From the NCBI RefSeq assembly GCF_030297155.1, contig NZ_AP028067.1:620001-684000 (forward strand): DNA of 64,000 nucleotides, given 5' to 3'. The first letter of the stretch is position 1, and every line of letters starts with the position of its first letter. Under the pieces are notes generated by a model, which saw only the letters and a program-made list of their open reading frames with translations, searched no databases and was not told the DNA's origin. This stretch comes from Vibrio sp. FE10. GTDB lineage: Bacteria > Pseudomonadota > Gammaproteobacteria > Enterobacterales > Vibrionaceae. Of the stretch, positions 23,122 to 32,796 are shown in pieces. The position numbers were made by a program, and so were the translations under genes.

Positions 23122-25338
23122 ATGGCTTCAGCCCAATTTTCATTGAAAGAGCGCGACAAAAAAAGATGGTTGAAAGATCGTCTCGTCCGTTTTTCGGTGA
23201 CATGTGGCGGTGTCAGCGTTTTAGCTTGTTTGGTTTTGATCTTTGTTTACCTTGCTATGGTCATTTTACCGGTATTTTCTGATACTGGACTTCAGACCGA
23301 CCAAGTCGTTAAAACCGTTGATGTTGAGCAGCCCATTGCTTTATCTGTTGATGAATATGGTCAACATGCCTTTACTATCGAAAAGTCCGGCTTAGTGCAA
23401 TTTTGGGATTTAGACGCTCAAAATACACAGTCTTACTTTGAACGTGATGTTTTCGATGACCCAATAGCATTCTCTCGTAACACCCCATCTGAAAACTGGT
23501 TTGCTTTTGCTGACAGCGCCAGCAACATGACCTTCTTTTATCCAGAGTATAGTGCGCCTGTGCTTCAAAAGGACAGCGTTGTACAACCTAAGATCACACA
23601 GATCGAATTACCTGAACCGTTTTTGAAGAGTGACGAATCGAACGGAGCGATCATCGATCAATTCGCATTTTCTAAGAATGCGCGTGGAATTACCGTTGTT
23701 GCGCAGTTAAGTGATCAACGAGTTATCGTTAAGTGGTATCAAAGCGATCTTGCTGGTGACTATGTATTTAAGAACAGCCAGTGGTTATCGGACAAACTAG
23801 GTTTACAGCAGCAACTCATAGTCACTCCGGATGGAAGAACGATATACCTTAGATCTCAATCGGATCTAGCGGTGTTGAAGCTGTCTGACACTGGTTTCAA
23901 TGTTCGCGAAGTGATCGATCTTAGTTTGAATGATGAGAAACACTCGGTGAAAAGCATCGACTTGTTGTCGGGCGCCTATTCTCTATTGGTGACGCATGAA
24001 GATGGACAGGTTTCTCAATGGTTTGATGTGCTTAAAGATGAACAGCGTAGCCTGACACACATTCGAGACTTCCAGCTCGCGGAAGAAGTGCAATTTATCT
24101 TGCCAGATACCTATAGAAAAGGTTTCTACAGCTTCTATAAAAATGGCACGTTGCAAAGCCATTATACGACCAGTGAAAAGCTATCCCTATTCGAACGAGC
24201 ATTTGATAAGTCACCACAATTGGCGGCAATGTCGGCTAATGAACTGCATCTTGCGACGCTTATTGATGGCGAAATCAGCGTGGCTAAAGTCGACAATGAG
24301 TATCCTCAGATTTCATTCTCATCGTTGTGGCAAAAGGTGTGGTATGAGAGCTACCCAGAACCTCAATATGTTTGGCAATCCACGTCCGCTAATGACGATT
24401 TTGAAGAAAAATTCAGCTTAGTCCCTATTACTTTTGGCACTATTAAAGCGGCCTTGTTTGCGATGATGTTTGCCGTGCCTGTGGCGGTATTAGGCGCTAT
24501 TTATACCGCTTACTTTATGTCGCCTCGAATGCGTAGAGTGGTTAAGCCTTCAATCGAACTGATGGAAGCATTGCCGACTGTGATCATCGGCTTTCTGGCT
24601 GGCCTTTGGTTCGCCCCTATTGTAGAGACGCACCTCACTGCTGTTTTCTCTTTAATGGTGATGTTGCCATTAAGTACTTTATTGACCGGATTAGCTTGGT
24701 TCTGTTTACCTAAAGTCATCACGAGCCGTTTTGCTAATGGTTGGCATGCCTTGATATTGATTCCGGTATTAATCATTACCGTGATTACGGTATTTGCAGG
24801 CGGAAACGGTATTGAAGCCTTATTGTTTGATGGTGATATACGCACTTTCCTTGCTAGCTATGGCATCGACTTTGACCAACGTAATGCGCTGGTGGTTGGA
24901 TTTGCGATGGGCTTTGCGGTTATTCCTACCATCTTTACGATTGCAGAAGATGCGATTTTCTCTGTACCAAAGCACCTATCGGACGGTTCATTAGCTCTAG
25001 GCGCAACAGCGTGGCAGACTCTGATTTATGTTGTGTTGCTCACCGCAAGTCCAGGTATATTTTCAGCCGTTATGATGGGACTTGGACGAGCTGTGGGTGA
25101 AACCATGATTGTGTTGATGGCAACCGGTAACACCCCAATTTTGGATTGGAATATCCTTGAAGGGATGAGGACACTTTCTGCTACGATTGCCGTCGAATTA
25201 CCAGAGTCAGAAGTTGGCGGCTCTCATTTCCGATTACTGTTCTTAGCGGCACTGTTGCTGTTTATTTTCACGTTCGCAGTAAACTCTGTCGCAGAGTGGG
25301 TAAGACAAAGATTAAGAGATAAATATCGTGCTTTGTAG
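23122..25338 (+). CDS. pstC: PstC-type phosphate ABC transporter permease with large periplasmic domain
   Basis: This is a membrane permease of the phosphate importer. The 738 residues are more than twice the roughly 320 of E. coli PstC. A first membrane segment (about 31-52) is followed by an extra domain of about 380 residues (about 55-435). That domain contains repeated strand-turn units such as SGLVQFWDLD, DGRTIYLRS, DGQVSQWFDV and DGEISVAK, suggestive of a WD40-like beta-propeller. The C-terminal 300 residues are the true permease core with about five further segments and the coupling stretch DGSLALGATAWQT. ALPTVIIGFLAG and RAVGETMIV match PstC. A Pho box precedes it. The propeller is my inference from repeat spacing. 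Confidence 0.93.
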   Translation: MASAQFSLKERDKKRWLKDRLVRFSVTCGGVSVLACLVLIFVYLAMVILPVFSDTGLQTDQVVKTVDVEQPIALSVDEYGQHAFTIEKSGLVQFWDLDAQNTQSYFERDVFDDPIAFSRNTPSENWFAFADSASNMTFFYPEYSAPVLQKDSVVQPKITQIELPEPFLKSDESNGAIIDQFAFSKNARGITVVAQLSDQRVIVKWYQSDLAGDYVFKNSQWLSDKLGLQQQLIVTPDGRTIYLRSQSDLAVLKLSDTGFNVREVIDLSLNDEKHSVKSIDLLSGAYSLLVTHEDGQVSQWFDVLKDEQRSLTHIRDFQLAEEVQFILPDTYRKGFYSFYKNGTLQSHYTTSEKLSLFERAFDKSPQLAAMSANELHLATLIDGEISVAKVDNEYPQISFSSLWQKVWYESYPEPQYVWQSTSANDDFEEKFSLVPITFGTIKAALFAMMFAVPVAVLGAIYTAYFMSPRMRRVVKPSIELMEALPTVIIGFLAGLWFAPIVETHLTAVFSLMVMLPLSTLLTGLAWFCLPKVITSRFANGWHALILIPVLIITVITVFAGGNGIEALLFDGDIRTFLASYGIDFDQRNALVVGFAMGFAVIPTIFTIAEDAIFSVPKHLSDGSLALGATAWQTLIYVVLLTASPGIFSAVMMGLGRAVGETMIVLMATGNTPILDWNILEGMRTLSATIAVELPESEVGGSHFRLLFLAALLLFIFTFAVNSVAEWVRQRLRDKYRAL

Positions 25339-25445
25339 TGTTGAAGTTATGTCTCATTGTCTTGCTAATATGGCTGAATCATCGGTTTGTGTCTGTCATG
25401 AAAGCACGTGTTGCCTAGCTGATACAGTTAAAGGGCAGGTGAATC

Positions 25446-27158
25446 ATGTTTAACAAACTCAAATCATTATTATCTTGGGTTAAATCTGGTTCCCCTTGGA
25501 TCTGGTTAACTGGCGGTGCGGTGAGTATTAGTATGCTCTCAGTACTTGGCCTAATGCTGCTGATCGGTTGGAAAGGTTTAACCTATTTTTGGCCTGCTCC
25601 TCTTTATCAATGGCAAGTTGATTCTAAAGATCTATCGTTAGTTGTCGATCTTGATGAAACGGTCTCACAGCAGGATGTGTTGATTGGTCAACTTTACGAA
25701 CGAAAGTACATCCCGATAGAGCAAGTGCCACAAGCTCATGACTTACTGTCGCCTCAAAATATTGCCACGGGGTTAATTCAACGCTTAAGTATCAAAGTCG
25801 CTAATAGAGAGCTTTACCCAGCCGATTTTGTTTCAATACTTGATGTGAATCTGCGTGAACCGACCACTCCGTCAGAATGGGCTGTGATCGAGCGCAGTCG
25901 TGGTGGTTATTTCTTTGGGAAACCGGTTGGCTTTAAAACGGCTTCAGGGACATACCAAACCAACATAGACCAAAAACTCCAAGAAGGCTTGGCGTTTGCC
26001 GATACCTTACGGGAAGAAACGTCACGAGTTGTGGATCAAGAAATTCGCAATATCAGTTGGCAGTTGGAAAACCTGCGTTTAGAAAAGCGCAAACTCGAGC
26101 TCAATGAGTCGGTCAGTGATGAATATCTTAAAACCTATACTAAGACTAAGCTTGAGTTAAACAGTCAGCTTGGTGATGCTGAGATTAAACTCGAGCACCT
26201 TAGAACGCAGTTAAATGTGGAAAGCTTGTTGGTTGAAGATATGACGGGTGAGCAGGTCGAGATATCGCTCAGTCATATTCTTGATTACTGGTATCCCAAT
26301 AACATGTCATACCCTGAAAAGGTTGTGCATTGGGGGAAACAGGTTTGGAAGTTCTTATCTGAAAACCCTCGAGATTCTAACTCGGAAGGTGGTGTTTTTC
26401 CGGCAATTTTCGGTACTGTATTACTCGTAATATTGATGTCGATTGTGGTGATGCCTCTTGGGGTTGTTGCCGCGATCTATTTACACGAGTACGCAAAAAA
26501 TAATGCACTGACACGCTTGATTCGCATTGCGGTGATTAACTTGGCGGGTGTTCCGTCGATTGTGTATGGCGTATTCGGCTTAGGTTTCTTCGTGTATACC
26601 ATCGGTGGCTCGATCGATTCATTGTTTTATGCCGAGCGATTGCCAGCTCCGACATTTGGTACGCCAGGTCTGTTATGGTCCGCACTGACCTTGGCTGTTT
26701 TAACTCTTCCCGTTGTGATTGTCACCACGGAAGAAGGCTTAACACGTATACCTAGCGCGGTGAGACATGGTTCTCTAGCACTGGGAGCGACTCAATTTGA
26801 GACCCTGTGGCGCATTGTTTTACCTATGGCAAGCCCTGCGATTATTACTGGCTTAATATTGGCTATCGCGAGGGCGGCAGGTGAAGTTGCACCATTGATG
26901 CTGGTGGGCGTCGTTAAATTAGCATCAAGCCTGCCAGTTGATAGCCAATTTCCATACATACATTTGGATAGAAAGTTCATGCATTTAGGCTTTCATATCT
27001 ACGATGTTGGATTCCAAACGTCGAACATAGAAGCGGCCCGCCCATTGGTGTACGCGACTTCATTTCTATTGGTTACCGTTATCGTCGGCTTGAATTTAAC
27101 GGCAATCAATATCCGTAATAACTTACGTGAAAAATACCGAACCTTAGGACAAGATTAG
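25446..27158 (+). CDS. pstA: PstA-type phosphate ABC transporter permease with extra soluble domain
   Basis: This is the second membrane permease of the phosphate importer, 570 residues against about 296 in E. coli. After a first membrane segment (about 19-40) comes a soluble region of about 260 residues whose second half (about 180-265) is strongly helical and charged, probably a coiled coil (QEIRNISWQLENLRLEKRK). The core follows with VVAAIYLHEYA, GVPSIVYGVFGLGFF, the coupling motif HGSLALGATQFET and RAAGEVAPLM, all PstA marks. A GGCAGGTG ribosome site supports this start. Its stop is immediately followed by the pstB ATG. Confidence 0.93.
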   Translation: MFNKLKSLLSWVKSGSPWIWLTGGAVSISMLSVLGLMLLIGWKGLTYFWPAPLYQWQVDSKDLSLVVDLDETVSQQDVLIGQLYERKYIPIEQVPQAHDLLSPQNIATGLIQRLSIKVANRELYPADFVSILDVNLREPTTPSEWAVIERSRGGYFFGKPVGFKTASGTYQTNIDQKLQEGLAFADTLREETSRVVDQEIRNISWQLENLRLEKRKLELNESVSDEYLKTYTKTKLELNSQLGDAEIKLEHLRTQLNVESLLVEDMTGEQVEISLSHILDYWYPNNMSYPEKVVHWGKQVWKFLSENPRDSNSEGGVFPAIFGTVLLVILMSIVVMPLGVVAAIYLHEYAKNNALTRLIRIAVINLAGVPSIVYGVFGLGFFVYTIGGSIDSLFYAERLPAPTFGTPGLLWSALTLAVLTLPVVIVTTEEGLTRIPSAVRHGSLALGATQFETLWRIVLPMASPAIITGLILAIARAAGEVAPLMLVGVVKLASSLPVDSQFPYIHLDRKFMHLGFHIYDVGFQTSNIEAARPLVYATSFLLVTVIVGLNLTAINIRNNLREKYRTLGQD

Positions 27159-27977
27159 ATGTTCTCGATTAATGAAACCTTGGGCTACCAAGCGCCACTT
27201 GATGTTCACAACCTGAAGGATGAGCAAATTGCTATCTCGATTGAAGGGCTGAATCTCTATTATAAAGAGAGCCAAGCACTTGATGATATCTCTATGCAGA
27301 TCCCTAAAGGGCAGGTGACGGCTTTTATCGGCCCATCGGGTTGCGGTAAGTCGACATTGCTACGCTGCATTAATCGAATGAACGATTTAGTTGAAGGCTG
27401 TAAGGTTTCTGGGAAAGTGAAGCTTCATGGTAAGAACGTGTATCACCCTAAGGTTGATGTCGCGACTCTACGACGTCGTGTCGGCATGGTATTCCAACGC
27501 CCGAATCCTTTTCCTAAATCCATCTATGAAAATGTAGTTTATGGATTGAGACTGCAAGGCGTAAGCAATAGCCGAGATCTTGATGATGCGGTTGAGCGCT
27601 CTCTGCGCGCAGCTGCGTTATGGGATGAGGTTAAAGACCGACTGCATGAAAACGCATTTGGATTATCTGGTGGCCAACAGCAGCGCTTGGTGATTGCTCG
27701 TGCGGTCGCGATTGAACCTGAAGTGTTGTTGTTGGATGAGCCGACATCGGCACTCGATCCGATTTCGACACTGACGATTGAAGAGTTGATCAACGAACTG
27801 AAAACTCAATACACCGTTGTTATTGTTACTCATAACATGCAGCAGGCTGCTCGCGTGAGTGACCACACCGCTTTTATCCATATGGGTAAGTTGATCGAGT
27901 ACTCAGATACCGATTCTATATTTACTTCGCCATTGAAAAATCAAACAGAAGACTACATTACAGGTAGATATGGCTAA
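27159..27977 (+). CDS. pstB: PstB, phosphate ABC transporter ATPase
   Basis: PstB is the cytoplasmic ATPase that drives phosphate import. The 272 residues include Walker [10 protein letters not shown] at 58-66, a Q-loop in [16 protein letters not shown] signature LSGGQQQRL near 168, Walker [13 protein letters not shown] near 188 and the H-loop VTHNMQQA. The residue set around [11 protein letters not shown] is typical of PstB. It directly abuts pstA and precedes phoU by 75 bases. Confidence 0.98.
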   Translation: MFSINETLGYQAPLDVHNLKDEQIAISIEGLNLYYKESQALDDISMQIPKGQVTAFIGPSGCGKSTLLRCINRMNDLVEGCKVSGKVKLHGKNVYHPKVDVATLRRRVGMVFQRPNPFPKSIYENVVYGLRLQGVSNSRDLDDAVERSLRAAALWDEVKDRLHENAFGLSGGQQQRLVIARAVAIEPEVLLLDEPTSALDPISTLTIEELINELKTQYTVVIVTHNMQQAARVSDHTAFIHMGKLIEYSDTDSIFTSPLKNQTEDYITGRYG

Positions 27978-28052
27978 CGTCTAAGTTCGTGCCATCTAGA
28001 GCTAAGTCACTCTTAAATAAATGACTTTATTCATTTCTTTTAAGGAGCTGAC

Positions 28053-28751
28053 ATGCATTTTGGTCGCCACATCTCAGGACAGTTTAATGTCGAATTGGAA
28101 TCTATCCGTACCCACGTATTAACCATGGGTGGGTTGGTAGAGCAGCAGTTGTCCTTTGCGATGCAAGCGCTTCATAAAGATGATGCGGAACTGGCCAAAA
28201 AAGTGATTCGTGATGACCACAAAGTGAATGCGATGGAAGTTTCAATCGATGAAGCATGTACTCGTATTATCGCTAAGCGTCAGCCGACCGCAAAAGATCT
28301 ACGTTTGATTATGGCGATCATCAAAACCATTACCGATCTTGAGCGAATCGGCGATGTTGCCTCAAAAATAGCGCAAGGTGCTATCGAGATCCCTTCAACG
28401 AAAGAGCAGAAATTCCATGTATCGCTAGAACCACTGTGTCGACAAGCGATCACTATGCTTCATCAAGTTTTGGATGCTTTTGCGCGAATGGATGTAGATG
28501 CCGCGGCAGAAGTACACAAGCTAGATGACAAGCTTGATGCGGAGTACGAAGCGGTGATTCGTCAGCTGATGACATACATGATGGAAGACCCTAAGAACAT
28601 CCCTAACATCTTACAAGTGATGTGGTCTGCGAGGGCGATTGAACGAGTGGGCGATCGTTGTCAGAATATTTGTGAATACATCATCTATTTCGTGAAAGGC
28701 AAAGATGTTCGCCACCTAGGTGATCAAAGCTTAGATGACGTTTTACGATAG
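28053..28751 (+). CDS. phoU: PhoU, phosphate signalling regulator
   Basis: PhoU links the Pst transporter to PhoR and keeps the kinase off when phosphate is plentiful; it also restrains Pst uptake. The 232-residue all-helical protein has two PhoU repeats. Metal-cluster-type motifs are seen in each: [22 protein letters not shown] near residues 92-113, and [17 protein letters not shown] in the second half. AAGGAG lies seven bases before the ATG. It is last in the pstCAB-phoU cluster, as in E. coli. Confidence 0.97.
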   Translation: MHFGRHISGQFNVELESIRTHVLTMGGLVEQQLSFAMQALHKDDAELAKKVIRDDHKVNAMEVSIDEACTRIIAKRQPTAKDLRLIMAIIKTITDLERIGDVASKIAQGAIEIPSTKEQKFHVSLEPLCRQAITMLHQVLDAFARMDVDAAAEVHKLDDKLDAEYEAVIRQLMTYMMEDPKNIPNILQVMWSARAIERVGDRCQNICEYIIYFVKGKDVRHLGDQSLDDVLR

Positions 28752-28777
28752 TTGTAATTCTTAAAATCCTACTCAAT

Positions 28778-29269
28778 CTAGAAGCTTACTATCGCACCTA
28801 GGTTGATGTTGACGGTGGTGTTATAAGGCACGAAAGTCTTATTGTGATCAAACATATTTACGTCTGCACCCGCTCTCAAAGCCAAGAATGAATTGGCTTG
28901 ATACACATAAGCACCACCCAAACTCAAACCCGTCGCTGTTTTCTTTTCAGTGATACCAGAACGTGTCTTTTCACCATCATAATCAGCAAAACCAATCTCA
29001 GCCTGGAATCCGTGTATTTGCTTTGCACCAAACATGTTTTGGATTCCAACGCGATATGAATTCACTGTTTCATCATAACGACCACTTTCATACCAAATAT
29101 CCGAGTAGCTCAAATAGATTGCTCCAAGCTCAGCAACCTGAGTCATTCCAGCTTGAATACCAAAGCCATGATAGGCCCCGACTTTTATTTCGGGAGAAAG
29201 ATGAAGCCCACTTGCCGAAACGGAAGAGGAAAGGAGGGTAAGTAAAAGCAGGGGAGTTTTTATCTTCAT
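28778..29269 (-). CDS. Predicted small outer-membrane beta-barrel protein, function unknown
   Basis: I recognise no specific family. The 163-residue product has a signal peptide (about 1-19, ending SVSAS) and alternating hydrophobic strands such as IKVGAYHGFGIQAG, LGAIYLSYSDIW and SLGGAYVYQANSFLALRAG. It ends in a terminal phenylalanine (NINLGAIVSF), the usual C-terminal signal for BAM-dependent barrels. Its size allows about eight strands. It converges on phoU, with only a 26-base gap and no clear terminator, and lies downstream of a second barrel gene on the same strand. A role in adhesion or permeability would be guesswork. Confidence 0.75.
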   Translation of the reverse strand: MKIKTPLLLLTLLSSSVSASGLHLSPEIKVGAYHGFGIQAGMTQVAELGAIYLSYSDIWYESGRYDETVNSYRVGIQNMFGAKQIHGFQAEIGFADYDGEKTRSGITEKKTATGLSLGGAYVYQANSFLALRAGADVNMFDHNKTFVPYNTTVNINLGAIVSF

Positions 29270-29332
29270 AACAATACCTAGAGCATATAGCCGTCCGTGG
29301 CTGCAATGAATTTTGATTCTAATAGATTGGTC

Positions 29333-29893
29333 TTAGAACTTGTAACCAAAGGTGATGGACAGTTGATCGATATCGTAATCGTCCATCATGATGAAGTTGA
29401 AGCGAAGATCGCTGTATAGACCAAAATCAAAATTTGCTCTAACACCAGTACCGAGCAAAAGTGATGTCTCTGTATTTTTGAGGTTAATATTGCCTCCTGG
29501 CTCTTTTAAAGTGAGCTTTTCCTCGACACGAGCAATACCAATAGCACCGTAAGGTTTAATGTTAAATCCATCTAGTAAAAATGCGTAACCAATATCTGAG
29601 TCAATTTTCAGCGTTGATACTTTAGAGTCGTATCCATAGCCATATCCATAATTCTCATCGTCTTTGCTTGTGTCCATCGATATATTCACACCAACAATTC
29701 GGTTGATGTCATAGCCGTACTCTAACTTCAGGCCATTGCCTAAGTCGCTGTTAGAGTAATCGGAATCAAGGTGGTCAACTTCACTAGAGGTAAAACCTAG
29801 TCCCACACGATGACCCGAGTAGTCTGTGTTTGCATAAGCTGCGGTCGCTGTAGATAGGGCAATGATTGTCGTAGCAATTTTAAATAACTTCAT
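29333..29893 (-). CDS. Predicted OmpX/OmpA-like outer-membrane beta-barrel protein
   Basis: I start this at the ATG at 29893 rather than ten codons earlier, because a signal peptide (ATTIIALSTATAAYA) then begins at residue 1 and GAGAGTG lies just upstream. The 186-residue product shows barrel strands such as HRVGLGFTSSEVD, GLKLEYGYDINRIVGVNIS, IKPYGAIGIARVEE and SLLLGTGVRANFDFGLYSD. It ends LSITFGYKF with a terminal Phe. A Tyr-Gly-rich loop (about residues 80-90) is probably exposed. The layout resembles the outer-membrane beta-barrel protein family (eight strands). The ligand is unknown. Confidence 0.8.
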   Translation of the reverse strand: MKLFKIATTIIALSTATAAYANTDYSGHRVGLGFTSSEVDHLDSDYSNSDLGNGLKLEYGYDINRIVGVNISMDTSKDDENYGYGYGYDSKVSTLKIDSDIGYAFLLDGFNIKPYGAIGIARVEEKLTLKEPGGNINLKNTETSLLLGTGVRANFDFGLYSDLRFNFIMMDDYDIDQLSITFGYKF

Positions 29894-30012
29894 AACACTC
29901 TCAATAAACTTGATATTGAGCATCCTTACTATGGTTGAATTGATTGACTCCGTGTCTATGAAGTAAATATTAAACAGTGTTTTATTGTTATTCTAAGTAG
30001 GTGTTTATATAC

Positions 30013-30954
30013 CTATAATAAGTAATTCTTATTAATCTGTTTCTCCAATGCGGTTTGAATAACATTGAATAACCAGTGAAAAAGCGGGTTGTTCCGATTT
30101 TTGGTATGGATATGGCTGTAGACAGCAACTTTCTTATATTCATCTGCAATTAAGATATCAATGGCTCTAAGGCTAGGGTAGCTGTCTATGGGGAATAAGT
30201 TTGAATGTGGTAAGTACATATCTGAGTGGTTTAAAACGTCGATAATGGCCATCACGATCTCAGAGCGAAAACCTATTTTATGAGGGACAGAAAGGTCGTC
30301 TAAAATCTGTGAAGCTCGACTGAAGTTATCGTTCCAACCCGGTGATATCATCGATGCGATATCGTAGCCCGCCAAATCTTGTGGTGTTACCAAAGATTGT
30401 TTGATTGGGTGATCTTTTCTCACTATCAAACGGCCCGTTACTTCAACCATTTGCTTGGCATAGATTTCCTTCGATTGGTTTGGCAGTTGATACGCAACCC
30501 CGAGTAAAACTTCCCCTTTTTGAATATCTTCGGCTGACGATGTCGTCCAGCTTGTAAGCTCTAGCTTTGAGTTCGGAGCTTGGGTCATGATCTCTTTGTA
30601 CAAGGTGCCAGATAAGCAAGAAAGTACGACTGGAGATAAGGCTATTTTTATCGGGTAATCAATGGCTTTTGGATCGAATGCTGTTGAGGAGTTAACGGCT
30701 GTCATCAAACCGTCTAAATGAGGGGTGATCTCATTGGCTAGCTGATCGCTAAAGGTCGTTGATTGCAATCCACCATGGACTTTAACAAACAGATCATCGG
30801 AGAAATGATAACGTAGCTTTTGCAGAGCTTGGCTAACCGCTGGCTGAGAAACGAATAAACGCTCCGCAGCCTTTCTGGTATTTTTCTCTTGGTAAACAAT
30901 CAGAAAGGTACGTAACAAGTTTAAATCGAGAGAGCTGAATAGATCCTTAGCCAT
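30013..30954 (-). CDS. LysR-family transcriptional regulator
   Basis: A 313-residue LysR-type regulator. The N-terminal winged helix-turn-helix (about 9-68) begins LDLNLLRTFLIVYQEKN and carries the usual AAERLFVSQPAVSQALQKL. A substrate-binding domain follows from about residue 95. The effector is unknown. LysR proteins often control a divergent neighbour, but here the next gene (cutC) lies upstream on the same strand, about 100 bases away, and the two barrel genes lie downstream. No target can therefore be read from the context. The subfamily is not identified. Confidence 0.9.
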   Translation of the reverse strand: MAKDLFSSLDLNLLRTFLIVYQEKNTRKAAERLFVSQPAVSQALQKLRYHFSDDLFVKVHGGLQSTTFSDQLANEITPHLDGLMTAVNSSTAFDPKAIDYPIKIALSPVVLSCLSGTLYKEIMTQAPNSKLELTSWTTSSAEDIQKGEVLLGVAYQLPNQSKEIYAKQMVEVTGRLIVRKDHPIKQSLVTPQDLAGYDIASMISPGWNDNFSRASQILDDLSVPHKIGFRSEIVMAIIDVLNHSDMYLPHSNLFPIDSYPSLRAIDILIADEYKKVAVYSHIHTKNRNNPLFHWLFNVIQTALEKQINKNYLL

Positions 30955-31054
30955 AACGTTCCATATGTCGCTATATTGAACCTACCAATATACTTGAGTT
31001 CCCTGTTTTTACTAGGGGCGCAATTTCAGTGTTTAGTCAGCTCTCGGAGACTCT

Positions 31055-31801
31055 CTACTTATCGATGGTCGCTCTGAGTTCTTTAATCTTTTGACTACTC
31101 GTGATCGGAATTAAGTAGTCGTCCACGTCATCGTGTCCCATCTGAGCTTTTGAAGCTTGTGTCATTAGACTCGGCCTTGTTGATTTTGCAGACAAGTGCA
31201 GAGCCTGAACCTTGGCATGCTTAAGAATTTCATAACCATTGTCAGCGGTAACACCGGCCCCAGCCATGATATCTAATCGTCCTTGGCTGAGTGATACCAT
31301 CTCTTTTAGAATGTTTTTCCCTTGCTCTGCGTTGCTCGCTAACCCAGACGTCAAGACACGCTCACAACCAAGCTCAATAATCTGTTCTAATGCTACTTTA
31401 TAATCCTGAAGTTGGTCGATTGCTCGGTGAAAGGTGATGCCTAGTTTGAGTTGATGAGCCTTGGTTGCTAGGGTTTGCATCGAAGGCATGTCAATCTCCC
31501 CTTCGGGTGTTAATACACCGAGTACCACGCCATTTAAACCAGCATCGGCAGTGGCTTGGATATCGTCAAGCATACACAACACATCATCATCATCGAAAAT
31601 GAAGTCGCCTTGCCTTGGGCGTATCATAGCGTATACCGGAACCGAGGAAATTCGAGACGCTTGCTTCATCATTCCAAAGCTCGGTGTTAGTCCACCTAAT
31701 GCCAATGACGAACAGAGTTCGATTCTATTCGCGCCGCCAGATAGTGCGTTATGGAGAGATTCTAGGTTATCGATACAGACTTCAATTTCGGTATTCATCA
31801 T
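31055..31801 (-). CDS. cutC: CutC-family protein (copper homeostasis family, TIM barrel)
   Basis: A 248-residue CutC homologue. Members fold as a TIM barrel and were linked to copper tolerance in E. coli, though the biochemical role remains uncertain. Family marks are [28 protein letters not shown] split around residues 3-31, GGLTPS, the MIRPRQGDF block, [21 protein letters not shown] and VLTSGLAS. I start it at the first of two adjacent ATGs (31801) because homologues begin only a few residues before this motif; the longer frame adds 13 unmatched residues. The next ATG at 31798 is equally possible. Confidence 0.9.
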   Translation of the reverse strand: MMNTEIEVCIDNLESLHNALSGGANRIELCSSLALGGLTPSFGMMKQASRISSVPVYAMIRPRQGDFIFDDDDVLCMLDDIQATADAGLNGVVLGVLTPEGEIDMPSMQTLATKAHQLKLGITFHRAIDQLQDYKVALEQIIELGCERVLTSGLASNAEQGKNILKEMVSLSQGRLDIMAGAGVTADNGYEILKHAKVQALHLSAKSTRPSLMTQASKAQMGHDDVDDYLIPITSSQKIKELRATIDK

Positions 31802-31969
31802 ATTTACTCGTTCTAAGAGATACTGATGAAATAATAGCAATCTAGATACGAATCTGAATAGGTGTCGGTAGCGGAAAATAGGGGTAAAGTTTGAGTTTGC
31901 AACTACCTCAATTGCGCATCCGTAGAGACAAGTGAGTGTGAAAGGAAATACGCTGGAGATATAAAAGAA

Positions 31970-32000
31970 AAAAGCCCGAAGCGTTAACTTCGGGCTTTTA
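31970..32000. terminator. Strong hairpin terminator between cutC and prx
   Basis: AAAAGCCCGAAG (31970-31981), loop CGTTAA and CTTCGGGCTTTT (31988-31999) form a perfect 12-base-pair stem with flanking A and T runs. It works on either strand. On the minus strand it ends the peroxiredoxin transcript before cutC. The remainder of the gap (31802-32120) shows no gene. Confidence 0.9.
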
Positions 32001-32120
32001 ATAGGACTTTACTTCTTAACTGATTGGCGGTGCGCTTTGCGCTATTAGCTTATGCTTTATTTCTCTTTATAGAGAGTCTTCCAACCATTAACCTGAGTTG
32101 AGTTCAGGCTTAAGAGGTAA

Positions 32121-32729
32121 TTACTTGCTTAGGTCGTCAGCGTGCTCAGATAGGAATGCTGCAACACCTTGTGGAGATGCGTCCATACCAGATTTACCTT
32201 CTTCCCATTGTGCAGGACAAACTTCACCATTCTTCTCGTGGAAGTTTAGTGCGTCTACCATGCGTAGCATTTCGTCGATGTTACGACCTAGTGGAAGATC
32301 GTTAACTACTTGGTGACGTACAAGGCCGTCAGCATCGATTAGGAAAGAACCACGGAAAGCAACGCCTGCTTCTGGGTGCTCAACATCGTATGCTTTGCAG
32401 ATCTCGTGCTTAACGTCAGCAATTAGAGGGTATTTAACTTGACCGATACCGCCATCAGCGATAGCAGTGTTACGCCATGCGTTGTGAGAGAATTGTGAAT
32501 CGATAGAAACACCGATTACTTCAACGCCTTTAGCTTGGAAATCTTCTAGACGGTTGTCGAAAGCGATTAGCTCTGAAGGACAAACGAAAGTGAAGTCTAG
32601 TGGGTAGAAGAAAACTACAGCTTTCTTACCTTTAGTGAATTCTGCGAAGTTGAAGTTATCAACGATCTCACCGTTACCTAGAACAGCTGCTGCAGTAAAG
32701 TCAGGGGCTTGACGACCTACTAGTACCAT
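32121..32729 (-). CDS. 2-Cys peroxiredoxin (AhpC/Prx family)
   Basis: A 202-residue typical 2-Cys peroxiredoxin that reduces hydrogen peroxide and organic peroxides. The peroxidatic Cys50 lies in DFTFVCPSE and the resolving Cys171 in GEVCPAQW. The YPLDFTF context and the TSA-like C-terminus place it in the AhpC/Prx1 group. It is divergent from an OxyR-type gene with a 209-base gap containing a perfect palindrome. No ahpF is nearby, so the electron donor is likely thioredoxin or another reductase. By analogy with the V. vulnificus prx2-oxyR2 pair I would call it Prx2-like (inference). Confidence 0.95.
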   Translation of the reverse strand: MVLVGRQAPDFTAAAVLGNGEIVDNFNFAEFTKGKKAVVFFYPLDFTFVCPSELIAFDNRLEDFQAKGVEVIGVSIDSQFSHNAWRNTAIADGGIGQVKYPLIADVKHEICKAYDVEHPEAGVAFRGSFLIDADGLVRHQVVNDLPLGRNIDEMLRMVDALNFHEKNGEVCPAQWEEGKSGMDASPQGVAAFLSEHADDLSK

Positions 32730-32796
32730 TTGGAATCTCCTAAAAAATTAGTTGGCCCAACACATCTTTGTTTGGGCTCCGTTTCTACGGGACAAA

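Noticed and set aside
25393..25399. CTGTCAT in the pstC-pstA gap as a second Pho box
   Set aside because: It is a perfect single repeat, but no partner is found 11 bases up- or downstream.
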